A stretch of DNA of 64,000 nucleotides, from positions 158,519,983-158,583,982 of the forward strand of contig CM038216.1 of the NCBI GenBank assembly GCA_021442155.1, given 5' to 3'. The notes beneath the pieces are model-generated. The model made no database searches, had not been told where the DNA came from, and saw nothing but the letters and a program-made list of their open reading frames with translations. This document shows positions 46,488 to 60,000 of the stretch, in pieces (position 1 is the first letter of the stretch; each line of letters opens with the position of its first letter). The position numbers and the translations under genes were made by a program. The DNA comes from Cymbidium sinense (lineage: Eukaryota > Streptophyta > Magnoliopsida > Asparagales > Orchidaceae).

Positions 46488-49137
46488 ATGATTTGCTTAA
46501 CAACTTAATTGAATCAATTCATAAAATTCATCTAATTACATTTCCTTAAACCAATTAAGATTACCAACATGGGAATGGGTTTAAAACAATAAATAAATTC
46601 TCTCATCTTTAAATCAACTTAAATCCAAAACCAAATTAATAAGAAGCTTTGGTTTTCTTGAAACAATTTTATTTAACATGATTGAATTAATTTAGTTGAA
46701 TGAATCATATGTTTATGTTTGGTTATTCCTTCCCAATTACTTTAAATGTTATATGTCATGTGGTTTCATGCATTCATCTTTTCAAATTCAAATAAATTTA
46801 ATAAAAATTTATTTATGTAAGCTTGCATGTGTTGGATTAACTTATCATATGTGTGGCTAGTATCACTGTTAAATTCAAATTTATTTTCTAAATTCTCTAA
46901 ATTAATAATGATGTTTGGGATGTTAATAGTTATGAATATATGTAGGGGTTGCATGCACTTATAACTTAAGTACGTGAAGTGAAGCTCTCTTTCCTTTATT
47001 CATATATAGATTTACATAAGTTTGAAGGGTAATGGGTATATAGTCTGAACATCCCGGGAATACGAGGCTTTACGTAACCCCAAGGAGGTCATTTGATTAC
47101 CTCACTTCCCTTGTTTAACAATGACACGCGCTCATTTAATTTCATTCCTATATATTTTGGTATTAGAATTTGGATAAAGCTTTAATTTACATATATAAAT
47201 AATTCAATTAAACAAAATACGAGCTTTGCATAATTTTCATTCTTACAATTACATGCACATTCATATGTATTTAATAATAGCAAGTATATAGTCTAGACAT
47301 CCCAAGAACACGAGGCTTTAAGTAGCCCCAAGGATTTCATTTGATTACCTCACTTCCCTAGTTTAACAATAGCATGTGCTTTCTTAAAGCTTTTATACAT
47401 GTGTATGTGTATTTGATTAAAAGATGAAAATCCCATTTTCTAATAAAAATGCATGCATCCATGATCATCTAAGTCATTAAAATACATTACATGTAAATTA
47501 GTGTTCTCTTTCTTATGATTTATACATAGATTTGCATGGGTTTGAATAATAATGGGTATATAGTCTAAATATCCTGGGAATGCGAGGCTATAAGTAGCCC
47601 CAATGAGATCATTTGATTACCTCACTTCCCTGGTTTAATAATGGCACATGCTCATTTAATTTCTTCCATATGTATATTTATATTAGAATTTGGATAGAGA
47701 TTTAATTCACATGTATAGATAATTCAATCAACTAAAATACAACTTTCAAAACATATGCATCCATCATCATTTAAGTGAGCCAAAATATATTGCATGTATA
47801 GATATGCTAAGTGTTAAAGTCATATGCATGTTACATGTGATGGAATGGAATGATTTGGTATATGTCATGTGATAGTAATTCAACAATATTAATCTTAAGA
47901 TGCCTTTCATATTGACTAAAATTATTTAAGGTTACTCAAAACTTAGGATTAATAAAAATATTTAATAAACAATTCACTGAAGAGAATTAAGTCATCAAAA
48001 ATGCTTTAAAAAATGGCTTAAGATAGGGATGAAGAAGGGTAATCATCTTTCCTCTCTTTATAACACTTAGATGTTAAGTGTAAATCAAATGAAACCACGT
48101 AAAACAAAAATTAAAATTCACAAATTAACTAAACAACTTGAAGTGTAATCAACCTCTATGATTAAATTAAATTCTTCAACACTTAGAAAATCATAACTCT
48201 AATGCTTAGTTAAGACATACTACACAAAGCCATAGCACACACATTAGAGTTAATCCACCACTTCTAGTCCTAAGTTAGGATGGTGTATGTGTGATGTATA
48301 TTTTATTTTGTGATGTAATATTTTAGATTGGATGTTAGGGCGTATGTTTCGTAGACTAAATGTTAGATCATTCTTAGCCTAATCATGTCTTCTACAAGGG
48401 AGTATGCTTAAGGAGTTGCTTAAAATAAATATAAATATTTTACTTATAGGTTGCTTAAGCCCTTAAGCATAATCCAAGTTAGGACAGGTGGGATTGGTTA
48501 CCCATGTGTAGGGTGCTAAGTCTAAATTATAAAGATAACTGCTTGGGATTGTATGTGTGTTTAGTTAACCTCTATTTTGCATGTGTAGTTAGATTTACTT
48601 TTCTTATATAAATATAATTTTTGTAATAGGAATTAGGATTAGTGCTATGAGAGATTACAATGAGCAGTGGCCAGAAGGCTTAGTCATGGGGTGTCATGTG
48701 ATGCCTTTGGAGCAAATCAAGACAAAAGAAGAAGAAAGAAGATATCAAGATTTGAAGAAAGAAGATCCCCATAGCATCTAATTTCATTTCTAATTGTAAT
48801 TATTCTTTTATATTCTGGGTTGTATAAGGGTATAACTCAGCTACCTAATTCTTACTTTTTCGGGGTGTTCGGCGATACCCGGTCGCACTGGACTTTTATT
48901 CTTTTATGGTAGCTTATAAGAAATTGTTTGATGTTATGTTTAAATTATGCATTAGGATTGCATGGTTTTCATAGTTTCTTTATGATTGATGTTTTAATGT
49001 GTAGCCTGGATGTAATAGGCTCTTAGAATAAAATTAATCTTTTTACCCCATTTAATCACTCACAATTAAATTTTAATCAACTCATAACTTCATCATAAAG
49101 CTTAAGTTAAATAAGATAATTAAAAGATTTAGCAACC
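46488..49137 (+). repeat. Orphan core copy between E1 and E2
   Basis: Starts within about 30 bp of the E1 tip with wording equal to the start of the E2 core (CATAAAATTCATCTAATTAC against CATAAAATCAACTTAATTAC). It ends at GATTTAGCAACC, the exact core/module boundary, where the E2 tip begins. It carries the three motif copies (47034-47127, 47282-47374, 47554-47646), the GCTTAAGCCCTTAAGC block (48450-48522) and 'cggcgatacccggtcgcact' (48871). No arms or module of its own remain. Confidence 0.75.
47034..47646 (+). repeat. Threefold hairpin-rich motif in the orphan core
   Basis: Copies start at 47034, 47282 and 47554, so spacings are 248 and 272 bp. In E2 the spacings are 249 and 271. The first copy reads GTATATAGTCTGAACATCCC then GGGAATACGAGGCTTTACGT and continues through the GAGGTCATTTGATTACCTC hairpin to CTTGTTTAACAATG. 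Confidence 0.85.
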
Positions 49138-52060
49138 TGTTGACCTCACTTTTGGAGTGAGTTCTCATCACCTCTTCTTAGACTTAGGAGTCTTTTAGAC
49201 ACTAAGACTTCCTTAATCATAAGACACTTTTAGCACTTAGGTGAACACTTAACCTAAGTCTAGAGATTTAGAAGGGTTGATCATAGGATTAGGCTATGCA
49301 TTAGGACTTAGGAAGATCCACCTACCCTATAGCTTAAACCCAATCCATGTTCACCTTCTTAAGCCATAAACAAACCTCAAATTCAATTCATATACCAAAC
49401 CCAAATCTAAGTCCAAAATCCAAGCCAAATGATTGAAGCTCAAGATCAAATCAAAATTCAATATCAACCCAAGCCCTATGATTTTATATTATGGACTTAG
49501 CCTTAGCCAAATTCAAATCAATCCAAACTCAATTGATTTTCTCAAATATCAATTCAACCCTTCAATAAATCTATCAAACTTACAATCAAACTCAATTCCA
49601 AATCCAATTTGCCAAAATCTACAATCATACCAAATCCTTCCTAAGTCCTTTGAATCAATTTCATGATCTTAGCCAAATTTGCCTTCAAATCACTTCAAAC
49701 TCAATTGATTTTCTCATAATCAATTTATATCTTCAATCACCTTCCTAAATATAAATCAAATCTACATTCAAATGATCAAAACTAAATCAAACTAAATCAA
49801 ATCAAATCAAGATCCTTCCTAAGCCATTGAATCAGCCTTAATGAGCTTAGCCAAACCTTAACCCAAATCAATCTAAACTCAAATAATTTTCTCATAATCA
49901 ATTCATATCTTCAAGCATCTTCACAAATATAAATGAAATATATATTTAAATCATTAAAACTAAATCAAAATCCAAACCTAAGCCATATTATCCAACTCCA
50001 TGGACTTAACCAAATTCCTTCATTTCAAAACCCAAATTCAATTGATTTTCTCATGAATCAATCATACCTTCAATCATATTCACAAATATAAATAAAATCT
50101 ACAATCATCAAGCTAAACCAAAACCAATCCAAGCCAAACCCAAGTTAGCCCGTTTGACTTGAATTATCCAAATGAACCAAAACTCACCCAAACCCAAATC
50201 AATTGCAATTGAATGTATATATCAACCCTAAATCCATATATAAACTCAACTAAATCAAACACAATCCAAATCAAGACCAGTCGTCTGATCAAGAAGACGA
50301 GAACTACACCCCCCCCCACCCACCCACCTTCATTCCAACTCCAAATGATGACTTGTACTCCCTTAGAGCTAAAGAACCCCCTAAGATGAGCTGCCAAAGC
50401 CTCTTCCTAGAGTTCCCAAGCCTTCCCGAGCTCCCAAAGGGCCATTCCCGTCCATCCCGAAATAGGGCATCACCTCCTTTGATCCCATTTGCTCCAAACT
50501 CCACCAAAGTGCAATTAACTTTGCACACACCATCTCTATAGCCAATCGAACAAGAATAAATCATCCCCCAAGCTTCCCAACAATCGGAGGGTGGACTTCA
50601 ATCAAAAATGACCTCCAAAGTTTAGTTTGTTGCCTTTCGAGCAAACTACATCAAATCAAAGCTCGTGTCGATCAGTAGGGCTTTGTCTCCACTAGACGAA
50701 GCTTCCTAATTGCTTGCGCCACCGGTCTTGAGCTCTAGCGAGGTATGCCAAACTTTTGGTGAAAAATTTGTTGGAGCTTTTAAAGAAAATGTTCATCCCG
50801 TGTGATCTTGACCGTTGAATCTCCTCCGAACGATATCGTGAAGCTGTGGGATCTGTTTGGAGTCAATCCGAGCTCGGGTGAGCTCGGATCACACGAGCAA
50901 TGGTGGACGGACTCCGTTCTACCTCGCTCATGTGATAATAGATCATACACCGTCCATTCTACATGATCGGAATAAACGGTCGTGATTAGATCTGGTAGAT
51001 CAATCTGATTTCAACCTATTAAGCCTTGGGATTAATCGTGGTCGTTCGATCTTTAGATTGAAAGCCGCACGAGAAAGTGTGTTTCACCACCGCCACGCAA
51101 ATCCTGAGTAGGATTCTTTTTAAATAACTGATCCTGTGGTGCCACATGGAAAGCATGTTGCATCAGTGCGCCACGTGGTTTCGATAGGATTAACAGTTAA
51201 TTAGGCTTAATTCATGTATTTTAATGGTTGAAATTTGTAAAAATTATAATAAATCATAGAAAAAATATAAAATGCAAATAAATACTCATTTTAATGGTAT
51301 TTTAGAGGAGAATTAATTAAAAATGATCTTGATTAATTTTGAATAGTAATTAAGACTTAATTATAAATTTAATTATAAATTTAATTAGCTTAACTACTCC
51401 TTAATTACTTGAGTGATTAATCCTAAATTTTGTGGATTAATTTAATGGGATGTCCTCTACCTCTCATGATTTTCTTGGGATTTATTGCTTACTTATTGAT
51501 TAGGGGAATTGACTAATTAAGCCCTAATTACTCTCTTAATCTAATTAATGGTTAATTAATCCCATGAACAGTAATAAATTGATTAATTAAGTTCATTAAT
51601 CATTATCCAACAGTGAATTGACTAATGGTGTGGGGTTGGGACCTCTTTCCTAGCCTCTTTCCCTAAGTTCACTTCATTTTTAATAAGAAATTAATTAAAG
51701 CTTAATTAATCAATTAAATTGCTTGATTAATTAAATTAAAATTATAATCACATTAGAACTTAGTTAATTAAATCCTGCATAGATCTTTAGGTGCTTAATA
51801 ACCTAAAGGAGTTTAATGAAATTATGGTTAGTCCACATGTGTGGGAAAACCATAAGAGTAATTAATTAAGATCCTTAACTTAATTAACCATTAATTATGA
51901 GCCAATTACATTAGGACCCTTTCATTTCTTAGGATCATTACTAATTTAATTTCCAATGCATGTGCATATCATGTTGACTCACAATTACTTGGGTGATTAT
52001 ATTAAGGTAACATAGTAAAGGGTTAATTAATGTATTTAATGCATATTATAACCTAAGTAA
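49138..52060 (+). repeat. E2 left arm
   Basis: Tip hairpin at 49144-49161, then the subterminal block, then 900 bp of A/C-rich words (CAAACTCAATTGATTTTCTC repeated with variation at about 49525, 49690, 49875 and 50030). A GC-richer island at 50280-51190 and AT-rich DNA continue into the core. The four CAATTGATTTTCTCA-type repeats have a spacing of about 160-185 bp, showing that the arm itself grew from subrepeats. Confidence 0.7.
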
Positions 52061-54484
52061 CTCATAAAATCAACTTAATTACATTTCCTTAAACCAAAAT
52101 TAATTACCAAACATGGGAATGGGTTAGGATCAGCAAACCTTTTCTCACATGCTCAAATCAAATCAAAACAAAACATGAAATTAAAAATGATACTAAGGAA
52201 GCTTTAGTTTGCTTTAAATAATTTTATTTGATTTGATTGTCCTTAGGTAGTTTGGTTGAATGAATCACTTGCTTATATTTGATTTTTCTCTTCCCAATCA
52301 TGATAAATTTGATATGTCATTTGAATTCATGCATCCATCTTTTCAAAATCAAGTAAAGTAAAATGAATTTTCTTTATGTAAGGTATGTGTTGATTTAATT
52401 TAATATATGTGTGCCCATCATCACTATTAAATCCAAATATATTTTTCAAAAGTTTATAAATGAATAATAATATGTGCTATGATGCTAGTTATAAATATAT
52501 AAGAAATGCATGTGCTTATAGCTTAAGCATGTGAATGTTGAGTTCTTTTCACTTATGCATATGTTCATTTACATAAGTTTGAATGATAATGGATATATAG
52601 CCTGGACATCCCGGGAATACGAGGCTTTAAGTAACCCTAAGGAGGTCACTTGATTACCCGCACTTCTCTGGTTTAACAATGGCATGTACCCATTTGATTT
52701 CATTCTTATGTACTTTAACATTAGAATTTAAATAGAGCTTTAATTAACATACATAAATAACTCAATTAAATAAAGTATAAGTTTGTATGATTTTCATTCT
52801 CTTAGTTATTCATACATTCATATGTATCTCAACAAACAAGAATATAGTCTAGACATCCCGAGAATACGAGATTTTAAATAGCCCCAAGGAGGTCATTTGA
52901 TTACATCACTTCCTTAGTTTAACAATGGCATGTACTTGTTTATATTTTCATACATGTGTGTGTACATGTGATTAAAGAATGAGAATCCCTCTTTTATATT
53001 AAAAATGCATGCATCCATAATTGTTCAAGTGATTGAATTATTTAATCATGTGATTTGGAGCTTTCTTTCCGATGTTCATGTATGCAAATTTATATATATT
53101 TGAATGCAAATGGGTATATAGTCTGGACATCTACGGAGCACGAGGCTTTAAGTAGCTCCAAGAAGGTTATTTGATTACCTCACTTCCCTAGTTTAACAAT
53201 GGCACGTACTTATTTAGTTTCATTCTTATGTACTTTTATATAAGAATTTCGATAAAGCATTAAATTTACACATATTAAATAATTCAATCAATAAAAATAT
53301 AAATTTCAAATGTGCTCATACATTCATCATTTAAGTGTGCCAAAATATATTGCATGTACAGATACACTTACGACTTAATCATATGCATATTATGTGTGAT
53401 GGAAATGAATGGTTTAATATATGTCATGTGGTAGTAGTTCAATCAAGTTAATCTTAAGATTCCTTTTATATTGAATAGGATCATTTAAAGTGAACCTAAA
53501 CTTAGGATTAATTAAATCATTTAATAATCCATTCACTAAGAGAACTAAGTCAAATTAATGAACTTTAGAAAGTGGCTTAAGGTAGAGATAAAAGAGGGCA
53601 ATCCTCTTATCTTCTCTTTACACACTTAGTTGCTAGGGGTAATCAAATGAAATAAAAGAAAATACAAAGTAAAATTCTCATATTAATTAAACAACTTCAA
53701 GTAAACCCAACCTTTCATGTTAAATTGAACCTTTCCAAACTTAGTAAATACAACTCTAATGCTTAGTAAGACACACCATACAAGCCTTAACACACACACA
53801 CATTAGGATTAAGTCACCACTTCTAGCTCTATGTTAGGGCGACGTATGTTGTGATGCATGTTTTTATTTTAGACTGGATGTTAAGGTGTGTGGTTCATAG
53901 ACTGGATGTTAAACCGATGTTAGTCTAATCATATTTTTTGCAGGGGATTGTGCTTAAGGGGTGCTTAGAAATAAATATCAAAAATCTCTTTGCAGGTTGC
54001 TTAAGCCCCTAAGCATAATCCAAGTTAGGATAGGTGGGCTTGATTACCCATCTGCAGGGTGCTAAGTCCAAATCATAAATACAACTGCTTGGGAATGTAT
54101 GTATGTTTAGCTAACCTCTATTTTATAGGCGTAGTTAGATTTACTTTTTCTATTTTTGATGTAATTTTGCATTAGGAATTAAGATTAGTGCTATGGGTGG
54201 TTTGGGATGAACGGCGATACCCGACCGCATCGGCCTCTTATTCTTTTGCATTAGTTTTATAAAAATGTTTGATGATTTGTTTAGTTTGTGCACTAGAGAT
54301 GGCATGCTTTTTTTTAGTTTCTTAATTGAATGATGCTTTAATGTGTGTCCTGGATATGTTAGGCTCTTAGGGTAAAATTAATTTTTCTACCCCAATTAAT
54401 CACTCATAACTAAATTTTAAAATAACACATAACCTCACCATAAAACCTAGGTCTTAAATAAGATAATTAAAAGATTTAGCAACC
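52061..54484 (+). repeat. E2 inner core
   Basis: Collinear with the orphan core and with the reverse of the E1 core. Three motif copies (52591-52684, 52840-52930, 53111-53204), the GCTTAAGCCCCTAAGC block with 'ggataggtgggcttgattac' (54000-54069), 'ggcgatacccgaccgcat' (54213), and the end word GATTTAGCAACC at 54473-54484. Non-coding. Confidence 0.7.
52591..53204 (+). repeat. Threefold hairpin-rich motif in the E2 core
   Basis: Copies start at 52591, 52840 and 53111 (249 and 271 bp apart). Each keeps the AGGCTTTAAGTAG- and AGGAGGTCACTTGATTACC-type hairpins with small changes. The spacers between them are far more variable. Confidence 0.85.
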
Positions 54485-55671
54485 CCTTAGCTGAATGGTT
54501 GAATATTTCACAACATGCATATCATATTATTTCGCTTTTGAAAATAGGAGATTTTCATCCTTGCACGATAGGAGAATGTTTGACCTTTGAGGGCATCTCT
54601 TGTGTTGGAAAACACCCATTCCCGCTGATTTAGCCAACAACTTTATTTCATCATGCATATATGCATCAAAATCCAATAGCCTTTGTCAAAATGATGTGTC
54701 TAAAATGAAATGAAATTTGTAAGATTTTTTGAATTTGTAGATTAAGTCACATGCTCAAATCACTCATGCTCTAGTCTCTTAGAGAGTAGGTTTAGGACTT
54801 TAGCTTCTTCTAAATTAAATAATAGCCCAACTATCTTGATATTTCATATGATTAGACCACATGATTTTAAAATCATAGGAGGAGTTAGTTGGCAGCCACT
54901 CTAAGCGGTTACAAGTCTAGAAGTCAGACGGGGTTATTCTCTCTTATGGAGATAAACTATTATGTCCACCTATCGCTTAGATTTAGGTTATGCCTTAGCT
55001 CATGCTAAAGCTCCCTAAATTTAGGATTCGAGGTAGTTGCTTTCTTCGAGCTACAAGCATAAATTTTTACCTCTTAGACATCTCCACAACCTTATGTTTA
55101 TGGATTATAAGCCTTAGCAATCTAATAAAATTCAATTCAAATAAATAAATCTCTTCACTTACAAATATATAAAGTCTAATTATATGATAGATGGAATGCA
55201 CACTAGGCCTCCTAGTATCATGAGCATTCCCTACTCCCTCCTTTTGGATTCCAAAAATAAGTCTTATCCTTGAACTTTCCCAATTAATTTTTCAAATACA
55301 ACCAATCCTTTGATAGCCTAACCTTGAAATCTTTGGAGATGATGATTTTCTACTTTAATTGAGAGTATTCTTAGGAAATTTTATTTCATTATATGTAATT
55401 AACTATGGAGGCTTCCCTCTATAAGGAACTTAAGAACTTGATTTAATATAAACCCCATTTTATTCATCCATGTAAAGCAGGGTAAAAATCTCTGGTATAT
55501 TCGAAGATCCATCATACCTTAGGAGTCCTTATTAGGTGACTAAATCAATTATAGGGTGATGTCTCTATCTTTCGAGATAGTACATCATACCTCAATGTCG
55601 TACCCGGTCACTTCAAGAAGTACCCCCTACGATCTACGTGGTGTCCCCCACATCCAAAAATAAACACCACG
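54485..55671 (-). repeat. 1187-bp module, copy B in E2
   Basis: Same length as the E1 module and collinear with it on the minus strand, from GTGGTGTTTATTTTTGGATG at 55671 down to CAGCTAAGG at 54485. Shared landmarks include 'ggtatgatgtactatct', 'ctgctttacatgg', 'atgctcatgatactaggagg' and 'agagactagagcatgagtga'. It abuts the core exactly at GCAACC. Confidence 0.8.
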
Positions 55672-56863
55672 CAACTCAATAGTTGTATGGTCGTTTGTCT
55701 CACATCATGCATGCATATTCCTTCTCCCTTGGATATGAGGGATCTCCATACTTACACGATAGAGGAATGCTTAACCTATGAGGACATCCCTTGTGGTGGA
55801 GAACACCCTCTTCTCGCTGATTTAGCCGACAATCAATTTCATCATGCATTTAGGCATAAGAAATCCTAAAGCCTTTGTCCAAAAATAATGAGTCAAAATG
55901 AAATAAAAATTTGTAAGGATTTGCATTTTTAGACTAAGTCATATGTTTGTGTCACTAATGCTCAAGTCTCTTAGAGAGTGGGTTTAGGAGTTTAGTTTCT
56001 TTCTAATTAAATAATAAGCCTAGCCATCTTGTAATTTCATAAAATCAGACTACATGCTTTTCAATCATAGGAGGTGTTAGCTAGCGACCACTCCAGATGA
56101 TTGTAAGTCTAGAAGAGTCAGATAAGTCTATCTTCCCTTGTAGAATATACCATTATGTCCCCTTTTAACTTAGATTTAAGTCAAGTTTTTTGTTAAATCT
56201 TCCTAGATTTAAGATCTGAGGTTACTATTTTCTTCATGCTATAAGCATAAATCCTCATCTCTTAGACGTTTCCACAATCTTGTGTTGATGGATTATGAGC
56301 ATTAGCAATCTAATAAAATTTCAATTCAAACAAATAAATCCCTCACTTTCAAATATATAAAGCCTCACCATATGGTAGATTGGCATGCTCACTATGCTTC
56401 TTAGTATCATGAGCATTTCCTACTTATCTTCCTTTGGATTCCAAAATAAGTCTTTCCAATTGAACAATCCCACTTGATCTTCAAAAATAAACAATCCTCT
56501 GACAGTCCTAACCTTAAAATCTTCGGAGGCAACAATTGACTACTTTAATCAAGAGTATTCTTAGAAAATCCCATTTTCTAGGATATAATTAACTATGGAG
56601 GCTTGCCTCCATAGGGAACTTAAGAACCCAGCTTAATATAAACCCTGCTTCACTTTTTCATATAAAGTAGGGAAAAATTCTCTGATATATTTGAAGACCC
56701 ATCATGCCTTAGGAGTTCTTATTAGGTGATTAGGTCCATTGTATGGTGATGTCCCTATCTTTCAAGATAGTACATCATACATCAATGTCATACCCGATCA
56801 CTTCAATAAGTATCCCTTATGATCTGCGTGGTGTCCACCCCACATCCAAAAATAAACACCACA
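55672..56863 (-). repeat. 1.19-kb module, copy A in E2 (tandem with copy B)
   Basis: A second module head-to-tail with copy B. It begins TGTGGTGTTTATTTTTGGAT at 56863 and runs to a worn end at 55672 (CAACTCAATAGTTGTATGG, matching CAACCCCTTAGCTGAATGG of copy B). The two differ by many substitutions, so the duplication is not recent, or it came from two different sources. The open frame at 55687-55869 is inside the module and not conserved. Confidence 0.78.
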
Positions 56864-57060
56864 ATGCAATGTACATATATGTATTTCTTGCACACTTAAG
56901 TGATTGTTAATGCATGTATTTTTGATAGAAAAGAGAGATTTTATTCCTTAGCTAAATATACATGCAAATATATTAAATATTTAAGCAAGTATGTGTCATT
57001 GTTAAACTAAGAAAGTGAGGTAATCTAAGACCTCCTTGGAGTACTTAATGTCTTAATGTG
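56864..57060 (-). repeat. Truncated inverted core remnant at the inner edge of the E2 right arm
   Basis: Read on the minus strand it begins with the core start (ATTCATAAAATTTACTTAAC). It then jumps to one motif copy (56991-57046: GGAGGTCTTAGATTACCTCA) and the stretch that follows the second motif in other cores ('aaaatacatgcattaacaat'). So the right arm once continued into its own inverted core, most of which is deleted. Confidence 0.6.
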
Positions 57061-60000
57061 TTTAAGGAAAAAAAGTTAAGTAAATTTTATGAATTGATTA
57101 AGTTCAAATCATTAAGTAATTAATTTAATTTCCCTTTCCAAAGTCTCTTTAATTTAATTAACTACTTAATCATGAGCCTTCAATGATATGGTTATGGAAA
57201 ATTAAAATTTGCAATGCTCCTAAAGGTGCCTAATGCAAATAGGCTCATGTTTAAGAGTTAATTAGATTAAGGAAAGAATTAAGCTAAGTACTCTTATGGT
57301 TTTCCCACACCCATGGGTTAACCAATGAATTCAATTTGAATTATCTGAGGTAATTATCATTTCAAATTATGTTAATTCTATCATTAATTTTACTTAACTA
57401 GCCTTTAATTAATCAAATACATTAATTAGCCCTCCTATGAGAATGTATTTAGGAAAATAACAAGGAAGGAGAACCTAATTATTTTATTACATAATTCCCA
57501 CTATTTACAGTGGTTAATCATCATTAATTATTTAAATTCCATGATTTAGTATTTTTAATAATTATTAAATTGATCAAGAAGGGGGATTAGGATTAGAATT
57601 TCAAAATCTCCAAATTGCATGGCCAATAAATCCCCAAAAAATTTATGGGAGGTAGAGGACATCCCATGAGATTAGCCCACCAAATTTGAGATCAATTGGC
57701 CAAGTAATTAGGCCTTAGTTAAGGCAATTAGCCTAGACTTCAAACCCTAATTAAGCACTATTCATCAACCAAATATTAGGGGTTTTATTTTTATTAAATT
57801 CTTCTATATTCACCCTTTCTAAAGTGAGTTTACTCATATTTTTTGGATTTTTCTACTATTAGTTATGAATTTTTAAAGTTTTGGCCATTTAATTATATTT
57901 TAATCACCTAATTAATCCCCTAAAGTGACAGCGCCATGTGGAAGATGACATGGCAACGTTTTCCATATGGTGTCACGGGATATGTTATTTAAAACATCCA
58001 ATGCGATAGTTGACTCAGCGGCGGCGGACGCGATTTTGTCCCCATCGTCCGATCTCGAATTGGACGGTGGAGATTAATCTCGTGGTTCCTATTAGATTAA
58101 ATCTAATTTTCTAACATATTAAATCATGATCATCAATTTTAATCACGCAGAATGGACGGCCGATGATCTTTCATCCCCTGAGCGTTAGAAGACGAACACC
58201 GTCTGCCTTCCGCCGCTTGATCCGAGTTCATCGAAGCTCATAGGATGTCGGGATCAATTCCAAAATGTATGAGGAGAAGATCCAAGGAGATCCTACGATG
58301 GAAATCGCATGCAATCACAATTTTCTTCACAAAAGACCAACACCTAGGGGATTTTCTATGATTTTCCAGAGTTTTACCTTATCAGAGCTAGAGACCGGCT
58401 ATCCATCGACTAAAGTAGCTTTGTCTTGAAGAGACGAAGCCTGTGAGAAAAACTTGAGCTGCCTCCCCGTCAATGCCTCTGTGGACCAAGCGTTGTCGCT
58501 AAGCTCACAAGAGTTATTCTTGGAGTGCCTTCCGATGATCAAATCGATCAAGGATCGATTCGTCTTAACTCATCATACTTAAGGGAAGGTGTGAGAAGAG
58601 CTAATTTGAGTTTGGTGGAGTTTAAGTGAGGTTGGATGGACGGGGCTCTCGGTCTCGAACGGTAGTTGGTCTCACCGGCGATGGAGAGCAAGAGGGAATC
58701 GAGAAAAGCTTTAAGACTGACCGAAATGTTGTGAGGAAGCTCTCTGTGAAGTTTGAATGGATGTGGAGGAGTATACTCTCCTCCCCAAGTGAACCAAGGG
58801 TTGAGATTGGTTTAGCCTTTGGCAATCATATGCTCAGGGTAGGTGGATGGAGATGGCAGTGGACTGCTGAGGTGGAGGTGCTTGAGAGGCTGAGGCAGTG
58901 GCATGAGCTGGCATGGGGTGTACCTCCTCCTCCAAGTGAACCAATGGAAGGCTAAGGGTGAGTTCACCCTCTCATGACCTAAGGCTAAACCCACTAACCT
59001 TGGGTCAGGTTGGGTCCGTGATCCTAGTGTCTAAGAATGGCCAAAGGTGGTTGTCATGGCTTGGGAAGTAGGTGAGCCCTTCCAAATGGGAATTTTGTCC
59101 CATCTGGGTGGGTTGGTTCAAGGGTTTTGACCCAAACTGGGTTCACAATGGGTTGGATCCACTTGGACTGACCCATGGTGACCCAAGAATGAGTCATGCC
59201 AAGTTTAGTTAGTTTGGACTTAGTTTGGATAGGTTTGGCTCAATTTGACCTATATGGGTCAAATGAGTTTCAATTGAGTTAGGTTAACCAATTGGACAAA
59301 TTGGGTCAAACTAAGGACTTGGGTGTGTTCAAATGATGATTTGGAATGTATTAGTGCAATTGGTTTAGTTTAATTTGAAGTGGATTTGATTTTGGCCCAT
59401 ATAAGTTCATTTGGGTCAAATGGGCTAAGTTGATTAATTTGGCCAAATTGGCTTGGGTGGACGGTTGGTTTAGGTTCAATTGATCATTTGAGAATGATTG
59501 TAGGTGATGGTTTGAATCAATTTGAATTTGGGAAGGATTTAGTTCAATTTGACCCCTTAGGTCAAATTAGGCTAAATGGATCAATTGGGTTGGCTTGATC
59601 AAATTGGATTCAATTAAGGGTTGGATCATGTTCAATACTCAATTTATAATTGATTAGAAACATCAATTTCAATCAATTTGGTTTAGGATTTGATTTAGCT
59701 CAATTTGACTCTTTAGGTCAAATTGGGTCAACTTGGGTCAAGAGACCAAATTGGTTTGGTTTGAATCAATTGGTGATTGAGACTTGTTCAATAATCAATT
59801 TATGATTGATGGGAGCCATTGATTTCAATCAATTGAGGTTGGAATGAGTTTTAGTTCATTTTGGTCCATATGGGTTAATTGGGTCAACTTAGATCAAATG
59901 ATCAAAATAGTTTGATTTGACCCAATTAATTGTAATTAGACAATCAAGGATGATTAACAATCATTATAGAGAGGATTGGATGGGTTGATTCAATCCAATT

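Noticed and set aside
47034..47646. CRISPR-like array
   Set aside because: Only three repeats of about 93 bp with spacers of some 155-180 bp that are themselves shared between copies, in a plant transposon context.
58622..58994. Overlapping open frames of 60-109 codons on both strands
   Set aside because: They lie in the E2 right-arm GC-rich island, have no counterpart in the other arms and no motif.
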